Assembly (NCBI GenBank): GCA_001969505.1
Contig: LSSK01001719.1
Coordinates: 1-42,908 of the forward strand
DNA from: Zancudomyces culisetae
Taxonomy: Eukaryota; Kickxellomycota; Harpellomycetes; Harpellales; Legeriomycetaceae
Length of the DNA: 42,908 bases
Direction: 5' to 3'
Below the pieces are notes generated by a model that was not told where the DNA came from, did not search any database, and saw only the letters and a program-made list of their open reading frames with translations. Numbering within the stretch: the stretch's first letter is position 1; every line of letters starts with the position of its first letter. Positions 22,709 to 34,788 of the stretch are shown here, one piece after another. A program made the translations under genes and the position numbers.

Positions 22709-24104
22709 ATGAGTGGGCAAGATAGGATAAAGGAGTTAATGGAGACGTATGTGTACAAACAGTATATGCGGGGAGTTTTGGGAAAGAAGAATGATAGATC
22801 AGCGGACGGCAAGCCATACAAGATGCGGAAATGGACAAAGTGGTATGTAGAACTGCAAGGGCCAGTGATGATTTTCTGGAACATAATGGAGGAGAGTACA
22901 GAGGGAATAACACGGCTGATAGAGGGGCAGATAAGACAAGGGGATGAGGAGTTCGAGAGGGTGGTGACGGAGATCAAGACCAGAGTAAACAAGCCAAATT
23001 TCATAAATGTATCAGAAGCGGTGTGTACAGTAATTGGGCAATACCGCCGACGGGCAGGGGTGTGGGAGTTGCAGACGGCGGGGGCAAATCGGTATTATAT
23101 GCAGGCGGTGGATGAGGAAGAGATGAATGAGTGGGTGTTGGCGGTGAGGTTGGCGAGTTTTGAGCAGACAATGATATATGAGGAACACACAGTGAATGTG
23201 ATTAGACAAAGAATAGGGGAGATAGATATCCGAATGGAACAAGGGAGGAATAATGTGGGAAAAGTGCGGTTTATGGGGAGTGATAAAGTGATAGACAGTG
23301 AGATAGAAATACATAGAGAGGTGGAAGGGGGAGGAGGGCACAGTGAGATTAGGATATGGCAAGATGAAGGGGTGGATAGAGGGTTTTATTTGGAAGGACA
23401 GGGGAAAATGATAGGACGGATGTATTCGATTAGAGGAGTATATGTGATGTACACAGAAAAGAGAGGAGACGAAGGGGAAGGAGGAGGGGAGAATGAAAGA
23501 ACAATAAAAATAGAGGGAGATTGGATAGTTGATGGGGCAGCAATGACGGTGATAGATGGGGAGGAGAATGGTGGAAAGAGGAGTGGAGGGGCAATAGTAG
23601 AGTTTAGGGGAGGCAAGGAGATGGTAGATTTTTTGGTGAAGATATGTATGGAGTTTGGAATATATGGAATGCCGATCAAGTTAGAGCGAGCGATTGAGAT
23701 AGATAGCGAGGAGTTGGTGTTTGGGCTGGAGCAGATTCAGGGCAAGAATATAGAGATCATGGAGCATTTATCAGCTAGAAAAACGCTTTATGAGATGGCG
23801 AAGCAGATGATGTATGAGAATAAACAGAGACAAAAACAGCAGGAGATTGAGAGAGTGATGGCAAAACAAGTTCAACGAGGATATGAGGAAGAACAAGAGT
23901 ATTCTCAAGAGAATGAAAGTGTAGTATTTGATAAAGAAAAGAAAAAAAAGGGAGGAGCAAAGAGTAAATTTAAGAGGTTCTTTGGAATAGGAAAGGATAA
24001 AGATAAAAGTAAGAGCAAGAATAACAGTAGAGAAAATAGTGGAACAAGTATTAGTACACTTGGAGGAGATAATCAAAGAGTATCTACAATGCAATCATCA
24101 AAAA

Positions 24105-24138
<34 letters not shown>

Positions 24139-26323
24139 AAATCAAAATCAAAATCAAACTCAGCAACAACAGTATCAAAGATCACAATCATATAGTAATA
24201 CAGCAGGACTTGTGGGAGCAGATTATCCATCATATGAAACTGATAGAACCGTGCCACAAGTCGGAGGACAAGGGATGAGTTCGAGTTTAGGACGTATGAG
24301 TGGAGGTAGAAGTGAAAATTGGAGACAGGAAAACAGATTATCGATGGGACAGCCGGGTAATTTAGCAAACAGAATATCAGTATCAGGAGGAGCAGGAACA
24401 ACAACGAAATCAATTGGAATGGCAGGGGTTAGACATAGTGTTGCAGGAATGGAATTAGGAGCAATGGATTATGGTAGAGCAGCGAATGCGGCAAAGTATC
24501 AGCAACCGTACCAGACAATCAACGAGGTAGGATTAGGATTAGGATTGGGGGGACAGCAGAAAGGTAATGAAAACAAACTGGATTTTTATGGGCCAAATCA
24601 AAACATTAGTGAGCTTTCGATTTCAAAGTTGATTGAACAGACAAATATGCTGCAATTGGAAAAAGAAAATGGAAAAAAACAAATCCAACCAGATGATGAT
24701 TCAAGCTCTGAAGAAAATGTAGCTTTGAGTGCCTTTTTGCCTTTTGAAAAACAACAAAAACAACAAAACCAACAAAACCAACAAAACCAACAAAACCAAC
24801 GTCCTTCCATCAATACAAATATCAATCCTATAGATACTATGGAGGATTATACTGCTCAACTATCTCCAAAAATTGCAGCAGCTGCAGAAGCAGCAGCAAG
24901 TGCAGCAGCCTCAGCTTCAGCCACAACAACTCCAACTCCAACATCAGCAGCAGCAGCAGCAGCAGCAATGGCAGGAGCTCAACCACTTACTTCATCCTCA
25001 CCTTATTCTCCACCCTCAATGTATAATCCTCAACAACAACAGTTATACCAACAACAATTATACCAGCAACAATTATATCAACAACAATTGTATCAACAAC
25101 AACAACAACAACCGCAAATGTATATGATGAATAATGGAAATGGTTATATTGTTGGTGGCGATATGAATGCTGGAATGGTGCCCAACATGTTACCAATGCA
25201 AATGCAAATGCAAATGCCAATGTCAATGTCAATGCAAGCTCCAATTCAACTAATTAACGATCCTCTTGCCACTGGTCCTTTGATGCATGTCCCCAAAAAA
25301 AGGGATTTGATTGAAAAACCAACAGGTCTGATTGGCGCAATTGCAAACCGAGAACAAGTCAAATTGGGTCAGAAATACCGTGACAGTTCTAGTCTGCTTA
25401 AAGAACGACAAAAACGAATGACTTCATCTGCTATGGGTTTTTATCCAATCAACAGTAATAATCAACCGCTACAACTACAACACCAAACGCTACAACTACA
25501 ACAACAACCGCTACAAATACAACAACAACAGTTACAATTACAATTACAACAACAACAATTACAGCAACAACATCCCCAGTCATTTTATCCTCATGATGAT
25601 CTTCTCTACCAACAACTTCCTCGTCCAAATACTATGTTTATTACTGGCGACCCTACAATACGCTACTCCACCAATGGAACTCCTGTTTCACTACATACTA
25701 CTCCCTCCATCAATGATTATTATGATGACAATGTTAGTCTTTCCGCTTCCGCTTCTGCTTTGGCTTTGGCTAACCAATCCAACCATTCTTCTTCTAACAA
25801 CTTACAACAACACATTAGTAACCGTCCTTCTGGTTTTCCTCCTTCTCCATCTGCTCATCCTCCCCTCTCAACCTCTTCAACTTCTTCTAAATCTCTAGAT
25901 TCTCAAAAAGATTTCTTTTCTTCTCCTTCCATAACTGCGTTTAATCATCAACAAAAACACCAATCGCTTCAACAAAGACGTACTTCCTCTCCTCAACTAC
26001 AACAACAACAACAACAGCAGCAGCAGCAGCAAAAACGTCAATCTGGAACTGATAATTCTTATGATAGTTCTGTTACTCTTAATATGGCAGCTTCATTTGA
26101 AATGTTTTTGGATCGGTATGTTGATTCCAAACCATATTCCAATGTACCTCAATCCGATTGTTACAATTCCTATCTCAATTTCTGTAGCCGAAACGGTACA
26201 AAACTTGATGACCGGGCAAGTTTGGAATTGTTTGTACGAATGATGCGGTGTGCTGATTGGAATCTTAAACTTTCCACTAGTACTGAACCTTATTTTACAA
26301 ACATGACTTTAAAATACAAATAA
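22709..26323 (+). CDS. Caf120/Skg3-like PH domain protein with polyglutamine tracts
   Basis: 1204 residues. Residues about 15-152 form a PH-like domain with an internal insertion (MRKWTKWYVELQGPVMIFWN, then GVWELQTAGANRYYMQAVDE and EEMNEWVLAVRLASFEQ), followed by a second conserved region to about residue 370. This arrangement matches fungal Caf120/Skg3, linked in S. cerevisiae to the Ccr4-Not complex and to bud-neck and growth functions. The middle is low complexity: polyQ/QN, Ala-rich, repeated LYQQQ, and Met/Gln alternation. After it, the last 80 residues return to ordered sequence (FEMFLDRYVDSKPYSNVPQS, then CYNSYLNFCSRNG and FVRMMRCADWNLKLS). The coding strand is purine-rich for the first 2 kb and pyrimidine-rich near 25.7-25.95 kb. 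The PH identification is good; Caf120 versus Skg3 cannot be decided. Confidence 0.75.
24107..24175 (+). repeat. CAG/CAA polyglutamine and QN tract
   Basis: Mixed CAA and CAG codons give a run of about 11 Gln, then an alternating Gln/Asn stretch in the Caf120-like protein. Codon mixing suggests an old rather than freshly expanded repeat. Confidence 0.85.
25027..25113 (+). repeat. LYQQQ pentapeptide tandem repeat
   Basis: Four in-frame 15-nt units encoding Leu-Tyr-Gln-Gln-Gln with synonymous differences, ending in a polyQ run, in the Caf120-like protein. Confidence 0.85.
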
Positions 26324-26987
26324 CTGTTAGAAATGTGATTCTTTTATTTATTAAACTATTTAACTATTTACAAATTTTAATTTATATTTTTCCTTTTATT
26401 TTTGTCAAAAAAAAAAAGCCTAATTTAAAGATTATTTGGTAATGAATAAAAAAATTATCCATCAATATTAACACCGACCTTATACAAAAAGAAAGAAAAA
26501 GAAAAAAAAATTTTTATTGTTATTAATAGTGGTAGATTATTGGAGAATTATAAACTGCATCAGCCAATAAACATACAAAGAACCAATGTAAATCAAGCAA
26601 TTTTATTTGTCGTAAAAGCAAAATAAAACAATGGCTAAATAAATACTGAAAAGTACATATATACAAAAAAAAATTTTTTTTTCTTTTTTTTTTCTTGCTT
26701 ATATACTAGAATTGTAAATAAGGAGTTGTAAATATTATTAAAAAAAAGAAAAAAAAAAGAAAATACGCAGCTAGAGAGGGTTATAATATAAAACAATATA
26801 TACTACATATTTACATTTTTAGTATATTCAATTCCATTTTATAAATCCAACACATCATATAATATACTATTTAGAAATATAAAGGGACGCAAAAAAATAA
26901 ATAAAAATAAAATATAATAAGTTGTATAATTTATTACCTACCACTTTTCTGACTAAAGTAAAGTAAAGAAAAGAATAAAGAAAAACA
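26324..26987. other. Intergenic region between Caf120-like gene and RRN3
   Basis: 664 bp, extremely AT-rich, with several poly-A and poly-T runs. It should hold the 3' end of the Caf120-like gene and the RRN3 promoter. TATA-like sequences occur around 26787-26800, but the region is too AT-rich to choose one. Confidence 0.5.
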
Positions 26988-29072
26988 ATGGAGGTAATGA
27001 TTAATTCTTCACATTACAACCAACAGACAAAAAGCTCTGTTAGCCATGAAACCGATTCAGGTGTGCGAGGTAATGATCTTGGCCTGTTTCATTTTCACCA
27101 GCTACAAGAAGAAACAAGTTCAGCTCTAGTACATGGAATTAACAATTCTGTGGCAACTGCGGCAGCGGTGACGACTACAACAACTGCGGTAACTACCAGA
27201 ACAGTTGGTATAAGCAATCAGGAAGTAGGAGTGGCAAAGAACGAATTAGTTAATGTATTTATAAACACAGTGTTTAGTCATGACGAGGCAGAGGGGTATG
27301 AAAAAATCATTGGAATATTTTCAGCAGGCGGTGCACAAAATAGCCAGACACAGAGAGGAATGGTGGTATGCTACCTAAGAGGAGTCCTACAGCATGTGAA
27401 CAAGATGCGGTTTGAGTACCACTATCATTTCAAACTGGTACTGGCCATAATTAATGAAAGATTACTCGTACAAGCATTCACAAATATAAACAACAATAGT
27501 AACGTGGAAAAGGAGCAACAATTGATATACCGAATGTTTATATTGCGACTGTGTAGTGCCAATCCCAAATTCGCCCCGCTAATAGTACACCAATTGACGC
27601 GATTGGTATTCAGTAGCCATAATGCACTTGAATCTGGTAACAAGGATGGTGTCCGACCATTGGCAGCAGTCCATGAAGTGATATATCAGTTGATTACGTA
27701 TATTATTCCGACAATGGGAGAAACATTTTATCAACAAGTAGTCAGCAATAAGCCGCATAAGAGTCAGCCATGTGGAGTAGTTAGGAATTTTGTGGATAAT
27801 GTATTGGAGATAGTCAATTATGGAGTCAATGATGTGAATGGAGGAGGTGTAGGAGGAGGAGGAGGAGGGTTAGGGAATGCGAGCATGATGGTACTGCTTT
27901 TGGAATTGGCTTTGGTAATGGATGTAGAGATTCAGGTGGAAATTGATGAGTTTGAGACATTAACATTTGCAGGTAGTGAGGAAAGGGATGGAGGAAATAA
28001 TTCCAAAGGAAAACAATTAGGACAAGGACAAGGAAAAGCACAAGAACAGGATGAGGAAGAAGAAGAAGAGGATGAGGAAGAAGAGGAGGATGATTTTAAT
28101 GATGAAGTGGCAAGTATTAGTGAATTTGAAATCAATAAAAAGGACAAGATATATTATAATGTTCAAGAGATGATAGTAAAGCTGGATTATATAGTTGGAA
28201 AGACAGTACGATACTTCAACATGTTGGGAGAGGCGACGGCAAGCAATATGTACAAACAATTGTTGCAAATCTTCAATTCACATGTGCTAATGACGTTTAA
28301 GAACCACTATACGCAATTTATATATTTCTATATATGCAGCACGAATACGCAATATAGTGACTTGTTTTTGGGTAATTTGATAGTGCAGCTGGGTACGCCA
28401 TATAGCAACGAGCATAGTGTGAAGAGGACGAATGTGGCGTGTTATGTGGGTAGTTTTGTGGCACGGGCAAAGTTTCTGGATGGAGTAATGGTCCGTAGTG
28501 TAGTGGGGTTGTTGGTACAATGGTGCAATGTATTTCTGGACTATCGAGTGTTGGAAATGCCAACAACTACGCGGGTATTTTATGCAGTTGTACAAGCAAT
28601 TTTATATATTTTTTGTTTTCGTCATGACAGTTTGGTAATAACAAAGACAACAACAACAACAACAACAACAGAAGAGGAGAACTTGATGGGGATTGGTAAT
28701 GGTAATGGTAGTGATAGTGATAGTGAGTGGTGTAAAGAAACTCATGGATTAGACCGAGTGATTTTTAGCGAGTTGAATCCGTTACGACACATCAATAGTC
28801 ATGTAGCATCACAATTTGCAGATATTTCGGGACGATTACATTTTATGTATTGCTCACATTTGGTAACACAAAACGATATTAACACTAACAGCAACAACAA
28901 CAGCAACAACAACGCTAATAACAACAATAACAATAATAATAGTAATAGTAATGGAGATTTGGATGGAGGAGAAATGTTTGATTTTTATCCTTTTGATCCT
29001 ATAACTTTGCCATTTGGGTTTGTATCAGAGTTTAATATTGATGGATTATATATTCATTGGTCTTCAAACTAA
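26988..29072 (+). CDS. RRN3: RNA polymerase I transcription initiation factor Rrn3
   Basis: 694 residues (S. cerevisiae Rrn3 is 627). Rrn3 binds initiation-competent RNA polymerase I and recruits it to core factor at the rDNA promoter in the nucleolus. Family features seen: the helical repeat core, an acidic insert (residues about 352-372, almost all Glu/Asp) where other Rrn3 proteins have their acidic loop, YLGS-like CYVGSFVARAKFLDGVMV, the FYAVVQAILYIFCFRH signature, FSELNPLRHINSHV, and the C-terminal FYPFDPITLPFG with a final YIHWS. Species-specific parts are a Thr/Ala-rich N-terminus (residues about 50-72), a polyT stretch near 565, and an Asn-rich insert (about residues 630-655). It converges on SWR1, leaving 25 bp between stop codons. 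Confidence 0.92.
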   Translation: MEVMINSSHYNQQTKSSVSHETDSGVRGNDLGLFHFHQLQEETSSALVHGINNSVATAAAVTTTTTAVTTRTVGISNQEVGVAKNELVNVFINTVFSHDEAEGYEKIIGIFSAGGAQNSQTQRGMVVCYLRGVLQHVNKMRFEYHYHFKLVLAIINERLLVQAFTNINNNSNVEKEQQLIYRMFILRLCSANPKFAPLIVHQLTRLVFSSHNALESGNKDGVRPLAAVHEVIYQLITYIIPTMGETFYQQVVSNKPHKSQPCGVVRNFVDNVLEIVNYGVNDVNGGGVGGGGGGLGNASMMVLLLELALVMDVEIQVEIDEFETLTFAGSEERDGGNNSKGKQLGQGQGKAQEQDEEEEEEDEEEEEDDFNDEVASISEFEINKKDKIYYNVQEMIVKLDYIVGKTVRYFNMLGEATASNMYKQLLQIFNSHVLMTFKNHYTQFIYFYICSTNTQYSDLFLGNLIVQLGTPYSNEHSVKRTNVACYVGSFVARAKFLDGVMVRSVVGLLVQWCNVFLDYRVLEMPTTTRVFYAVVQAILYIFCFRHDSLVITKTTTTTTTTEEENLMGIGNGNGSDSDSEWCKETHGLDRVIFSELNPLRHINSHVASQFADISGRLHFMYCSHLVTQNDINTNSNNNSNNNANNNNNNNNSNSNGDLDGGEMFDFYPFDPITLPFGFVSEFNIDGLYIHWSSN

Positions 29073-29097
29073 ATTGAATTTAGGATTTGTGAACTTT

Positions 29098-32000
29098 TCA
29101 AGTTTTACAAATATAATCGTCAATGTGGCCAATGCTATCAAGAGTGTTTTGATTGGATGATATTAGAGTTTTGTTTTGTAATTGTAATGTTTGTTTTTCA
29201 TCCTTTTCATTTTCCTTTTGGTTTTCCTTTTGGTTTTGGTTTTGGTTTTCATTTTTCTCTATGTTTTTCTCTTTATACTGATCCTTCTCTTTAACTTTTT
29301 CATTATTAAAAGTGGTAAAGGTAGTAGTTTTGGTTGTTGTTGTTGTTGTTGTTGTTGTATTTGTATTTGTATTTGTATTTGTTGATTGTAATACTTGTTG
29401 AGATCCCAAGAGATCAGCAGCAATAGATTTATAATCAACAGTAAATTCTTCTTGATAAAACTCATCATTTCCATTATCATCGTTAATGATAGCACGTTCC
29501 ATCCATTTCTTTTGGCAAGCACGGGTATAAATACTTTGTTCAACAGAATTTGTACACAACAGTCTATAAATATGGACTTCATTACGCTGGCCTATCCGAT
29601 GAGCACGGTCCATGCACTGTGCATCAACTGCTGGGTTCCAATCAGAGTCATAAAAGACCACCACGTCAGCACCCGTCAAATTAATCCCAACACCTCCTGC
29701 TTTGCTGCTACACAGAAATACGTGGTACCGCGATTGTGGATGGTTAAATATATTAGTCAGAGCCAACCGCGTATCGATTTTGGTGCTTCCATCTAACCGC
29801 AAATACCGGTACGAATAGAGATTGAGAAACTGTTCCAAAATATCCAACATTCGTGACATTTGTGTAAAAATTATTACTTTATGCTGTTCATTCTTTATCA
29901 ACTTGTCAAGTAGTTTGGCTAGAATCTTTAGTTTACCACTTTCGTGAACTAGTTCGTATTTATCACTTACTCGTGCCGCTTGTATTGTTTCATTTCTCCC
30001 TATATTACTATTAGTATTACTATTACTATTATTACCACTATTGTTGTTGTTGTATTTGTTTGGTGATAGTACTATAATTTTGGGTAATACTAGTGTTGTT
30101 ATTCGATTTTGTTCATTACGCATTAATTCCACTTCCATTACGTTTTGAATTTCTTTTACAACATTTTCAATAATACCACCACCAATAACACAATTGTACA
30201 TGTTTGGTATTTCTCTATGTATCATATACACTAGTTCATTATAACAGTTCATTCCATTACTATTATTTATGTTTTGGTTTATTCGCAAGTTGTTGATTTC
30301 CATTAATCGATTCTCTTTTTTACTACTACTACTACTACTACTACTACTATTATTGTTATTGTTATTGTTATTATATCTGTGCATGAAATCTCGAGTATTA
30401 CAAATTCGTTCTTTTATGGCTTTATTAGCAAATTTTCCATTTCTATAATATATTACACTAACCACCCTTAAAATCATTGACTCTTCCCCTTCTTTACTTT
30501 GTTTATTCTTTGCAAAATGATTACTTTTCAACAATAATCTTTCAACACATTCAAGTGCTGCAATACATGTACTATTGCTACCACTACTACTGCTTCTATT
30601 TCCCCATATACCATTTGTCACTAATGGTGTTTCAACCCTTAACCCACTAGCAGAAAATAATTCGGGATGATTACATACTTTACGTAACTGCACCAAACAT
30701 CCCATAACATCCATATATCCACCACGTGATAGCGCATTCCGTGTCTTTGCCCGAGATATATAATCCTCATATAACAATTTTTGACGTTTGGACATTTCGC
30801 ATTTAATAACGTGTTCGACTTTACGAGGAAGTTGTTTTTCAACATTCCGTTTAAGTCTTCGTAACATATACGGCTTAATCAGAGATTTGAGTTTGTTGAT
30901 GGCCCTGTTTGCCTCATTCTGTCTTGTAGTGTTATGTGCATCCTCAAATATTTTGGTTATTGGTCTGCCAAACCATTGCTGGAACTCTTCTAATCCCGCA
31001 AATGGCCCATTGCTTGCATCATCGTCTACCAACAGGAAATACATCAAGCTCCACAATTCGCCTATATTGTTCTGCAGCGGTGTTCCTGTCAATAACAATC
31101 GATAGTCGCTATTTATTCCCAGTAACATTTGCCATTTTTTACTCTGCCAATTCTTGATATTATGTGCTTCGTCCAGTACCAAATATCGCCATTTACGTCG
31201 CCGAAACACCCGGTAATCTTGTAGTGCCAACTGGTAACTCGTAATACATACATGCACCGCATTCTCCTTGCTCCACCCTTGTCGCTGCACTTTACGTTCT
31301 CGAACACTTCCATATATCACTGTGATTTTAAATCCTGGCAACCACCGCTTGAACTCGCTCTCCCAATTCATCAATACCGAACTCGGTACAACTACCAAGT
31401 GCGGCCCCCAGTCTCCTAGCTCACTCGCCAAATACCCCAGTAGTGCTATCGTTTGTACTGTCTTGCCCAATCCCATTTCGTCCGCCAATATACTGTTCAG
31501 CTTGCTGAAATGCTGCCGTACTAACCACTCGAATCCTTCCACTTGGTACTCTCGCAGCTTGCATCGGAGTAGCTCTGATACTCGTATTGGTTTTTCTACC
31601 AATGTCGCAATACTTGCCTGCTCTTCTTCTTCTTCTTCCTCCACTTCCTCTTCCTCTTCCTCTTCTTCTTCTTCCTCCTCTTCTTCATCTTCTTCATCAT
31701 CACCAACATCTTCTTGTTCTTCTTCTTGTTCAATTTCCTCATTTTCATTCGCACTTTCTTCTTCTTCACTCATATAATATTCATCCTCCATATCACTCAG
31801 TATCACTCTTTCTTCTCGTTTCTTTAACAACTTTTTCGAATACTCTACCATATTCTCCAACTTGTTTCTCCCCTCTTCTTCCTCTCGTTTAAGCCGTTCT
31901 ATTTCCTTTTTTGCCTGTAATATACTCTTAATGTACTCAAATCGTTTTATCACCTCCCGCCCTGCTTGTTTCGCAAGCTTCCTTTTTCTCTCTTCTTCCT

Positions 32001-33231
32001 TACTCTGAACTCTTCTTTTTTTCCCTCTTTTACTTTTCCCAACTACTCCTCTCTTACCCCAACCAAAACTATTTTCTCTTTCTCTTTCTCTTTCTCTTTC
32101 TCTCTCTCCTCTTCCCTTCTCCTCCTCCTCCTCCTCCCTTCCTTCTCCCCTTTGATCTTCTTCCTCTTCGTCTTCATCAATCATATTCATTCCGAGTATT
32201 TCCCCCCTTTCTTTAAAAAGGTTTTTAAGTGCTCTTTTCAATTTACTATGGTGTTGTTGCCTGGTTTCCAAAATATCTTTATATCGATTTTTCACATCCT
32301 GAATCATTCTATCTCTCCATCCTTCTTTTTCACCTCCTATCCCCATCCCTATTCCCATCCCACCTCCTATCCCAGTACTCATACCCATACCCATACTCAC
32401 TCCAATCCCCTCCCCCTCCCCCTGTCCTTTACCTTTTCCTTTTCCGTCTCCTTGTTCTCTATCCATATATCCTTCAATCTCCTCTTTTAATGGCCTTATC
32501 ATCCTACTTATCATCACTCCTGCCTGTTTTCTATCCATCTTTTCAACATACCCATTGGCTTTATACACCCCCAAAATCCCTTCACCATTAACCTTTTCCT
32601 TTTCCTCTTCCTTTCCACACTCTCCACTCTCCCCTTGCATATCCTTATTCTCTCTACAATTTTGGCTCTGTAATGCTTTGAATCGCTTATATAATTTATC
32701 CTGTATACTTGCCTGTTCACTAACCCAATCTTCAAATTCCCTACCTCTTTTCACCCTGATTGCCTCACCACCTTCCTCTTCCCATTCCAATTCTTCACTT
32801 TTCCCTTTCCCTTTCGTTTTTCCTTTATCTTTTTCATTTTCCTTGTCCTTCTCCTTCGTTTTGACCCCTTCTTTTTCCTTCTCAATCAATTTTTCTTTAC
32901 TTTCATGATCCCTCCCTATATAATTTGACACCACCAATTCCTGCCCAAACCACTCCAATTCCTCCTCTATTGCTTTTTTGTCGATTTTGATCTTTTCCCA
33001 CTCCGGTATCACTACACATTCTTCCTCCACTGTTTCGCTCGCTATTTCTTGTGATTTTACCCCATTCTACATTTATTTATACATTATCTATTAGCCCTTT
33101 TTTTTTATTCATATTCCTTTTTTTTTTGACTGTTCTCAAAAATGATTCCGATAATACGATTTTCAAAGAATTCCGACAATACTTACCTCGCGCTTAACTT
33201 GCACTACAATTTCTACTCGTTCCTTCTTCAT
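29098..33231 (-). CDS. SWR1: Swr1 ATPase of the SWR1 chromatin remodeller, one intron
   Basis: Exons 33231-33187 and 33066-29098 encode 1337 residues. Swr1 is the motor that exchanges H2A.Z for H2A in nucleosomes. Order: Lys/Glu-rich N-terminus with a Met/Gly/Ile repeat near residue 240; HSA-like helix (about 375-430, FEYIKSILQAKKEIERLK); acidic run (about 444-497); SNF2 ATPase lobe 1 with DEMGLGKT (about 545), WGPHLVVVPSSVLMNWE and DEAH (about 645); VCNHPELF (about 818); a long Ser/Asn-rich insert (about 820-1075) as in the INO80/SWR1 split-ATPase class; lobe 2 with IIFTQMSRMLDILEQFL, GGVGINLTGAD and MDRAHRIGQ (about 1170). FEEFQQWFGRP-type sequence (LEEFQQWFGRP) favours Swr1 over Ino80. The long frame begins at a GTG without an ATG; the upstream exon supplies the start. 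It is shorter than S. cerevisiae Swr1 (1514). Confidence 0.93.
29333..29382. repeat. (TTG)n and (TTTGTA)n repeats in the SWR1 3' coding end
   Basis: A triplet run followed by four hexamer units. On the minus strand they encode an Asn-Thr alternating stretch followed by a polyThr run in the Swr1 tail, outside the ATPase. Confidence 0.8.
33067..33186 (-). other. Intron of SWR1 (120 nt, phase 0)
   Basis: Donor CGCGAG|GTAAGT, branch-like GGGCTAAT about 30 nt before the acceptor, acceptor AATGTAG|AATGGG. Exon 1 encodes MKKERVEIVVQVKRE and its ATG has an in-frame TAG upstream. The join continues NGVKSQEIASETVEEE into the long frame. It supplies the only ATG for that frame near its 5' end. Confidence 0.75.
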
Positions 33232-34788
33232 TTTTCGATTCTATGCTTTTTTACTCGCTTCCTTATTACTTCCACCTTGTCATTTGTATATAAATGTATT
33301 TTATTTTCTCTCTCTCTTTTTTTTTAGTCCGGTATATATTTAATTCTATTAGACTCTAATAATCTCTTGAAAGTCCCCTTTATTTTCCTATATACTTTAT
33401 TTATTTATTATTATTATTGCTGTTGTACTAATTTCTATTTCATTTTTATTTTATTTTTTCACCACCAATTTTTATTTTTTTTTAGGTTTGGTTTGGTTAA
33501 GTTTGATTGAATAATTTCATTTCTTGTAATTAATCTATAAAATTTTTTTTTACTATTTTTTTTAAAACTCAAATAAATAAATAGCAAATCAAATATATAA
33601 AGTATATGAAAAATACAAAGTGGATCGAAAACAAACCATGATTTTTTTAATATTATTATCTATCCATGTACTAAATTATTCAACCTACCAGTGTGACCAA
33701 AATTTCATTTTATTATCGACATTGTTAATTGCTAATATTGATAACCCCCCCCCACTTATGGTAGTTGCTATGATTTTTAATACCAGTATCACCAAGAAAC
33801 AAAGTAGTTCATATCTTCTTGCAACTTTTATGAGATCCAACCAAACCAGGAAACCTACAAATTATGTATTTTCGCTTTTCTCTTTTCTTTTTTTTTTTTT
33901 TTCTTTTCTCCCTGCTCAACCTCCCCAAGTATTCATTTATTTGTTTTACACATCTAATAACTCTATAGCTCATACATTACACTCTCTATTACTTTTAAAT
34001 TACAATAAACATTACTAGATACAACTTGGTTTGTACTTTATGTTTTGCTTGAGAGAAAATATATTGACTAACTATTGATAATATTAAAGTATTATTTCTG
34101 GGTCATTTCCAACATATTTCTTACCATATAATATTGGTAATACATCGATTCTCATTTCTCTAAATGTTTTGTAATATCATCGGAATATTCAACTCTTGTA
34201 TTTTTATTTTTCTTTGGCAATAATACATTTAATTTGCAAAATTTGTTATATATTCATGCTACTCTTTTGTCTTGATACTGGGAACTCACTAAGCGCGTTG
34301 ATCTCAACTATTTATTTTTTGATTGGCATAATTATTTTTTTGTTTGTTTACTTTTTAGATGCAATAATTTTTTGTACCACTTGCTTTTTTATTTTTACTT
34401 TTGGTTTTGGTTTTGGTTCTGGTTTTTTGATCCAACTAAATTTTTGCATTATTTAATTCTCTTATTCACTTTTTCCTATCCAACTAAAAGCTATAAACTG
34501 AAAATAAAAAATAAATTATTATCACGAACATTTACATTTATTCATTTGCTATACACGTTTAGTTTTTATTTACAATAGCAAAATTTATCCACTTGTAACT
34601 ATATACCAATATCATTTAAATACATAAATACTCGAGTCCTAATACTATTCTTTTAATATTAACCACACTCACAAGCAGTACTTTTTTTTTATAATATTCA
34701 TTTGAATATAAACGCGTCTATTCCAGTCATTTCGCAACCATAATTTACCGCTACTAGTATTAAAACAGCAACCATTGTTGAAATACCC
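33232..34788. other. Divergent promoter region between SWR1 and PSF3
   Basis: 1.56 kb. The SWR1-proximal half is pyrimidine-rich on the plus strand (purine-rich on the SWR1 sense strand). Frames such as 33620-34018 are Leu/Phe/Ser-rich, begin with GTG, and look like chance. A TTTGG repeat lies at 34396-34424. The PSF3-proximal end carries an MCB element. Confidence 0.5.
34712..34717 (+). promoter_or_regulatory. MCB element (ACGCGT) upstream of PSF3
   Basis: A palindromic ACGCGT 72 nt upstream of the PSF3 ATG, the site bound by MBF (Mbp1-Swi6) at G1/S genes in budding yeasts. I noticed no other copy in the non-coding parts of the window. It fits cell-cycle control of a replication gene. Confidence 0.5.

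Noticed and set aside
31587-33000. Plus-strand Leu/Pro/Ser-rich frames opposite SWR1
   Set aside because: They are shadows of the purine-rich SWR1 coding strand.
33176-33195. ATACTTACCT as the 5' end of a U1 snRNA
   Set aside because: No U1 stem-loop I or Sm site follows. On the minus strand it is the SWR1 donor GAG|GTAAGT.
33620-34018. 132-codon plus-strand frame between SWR1 and PSF3
   Set aside because: It begins with GTG, is Leu/Phe/Ser-rich from T-rich DNA, and resembles no protein.
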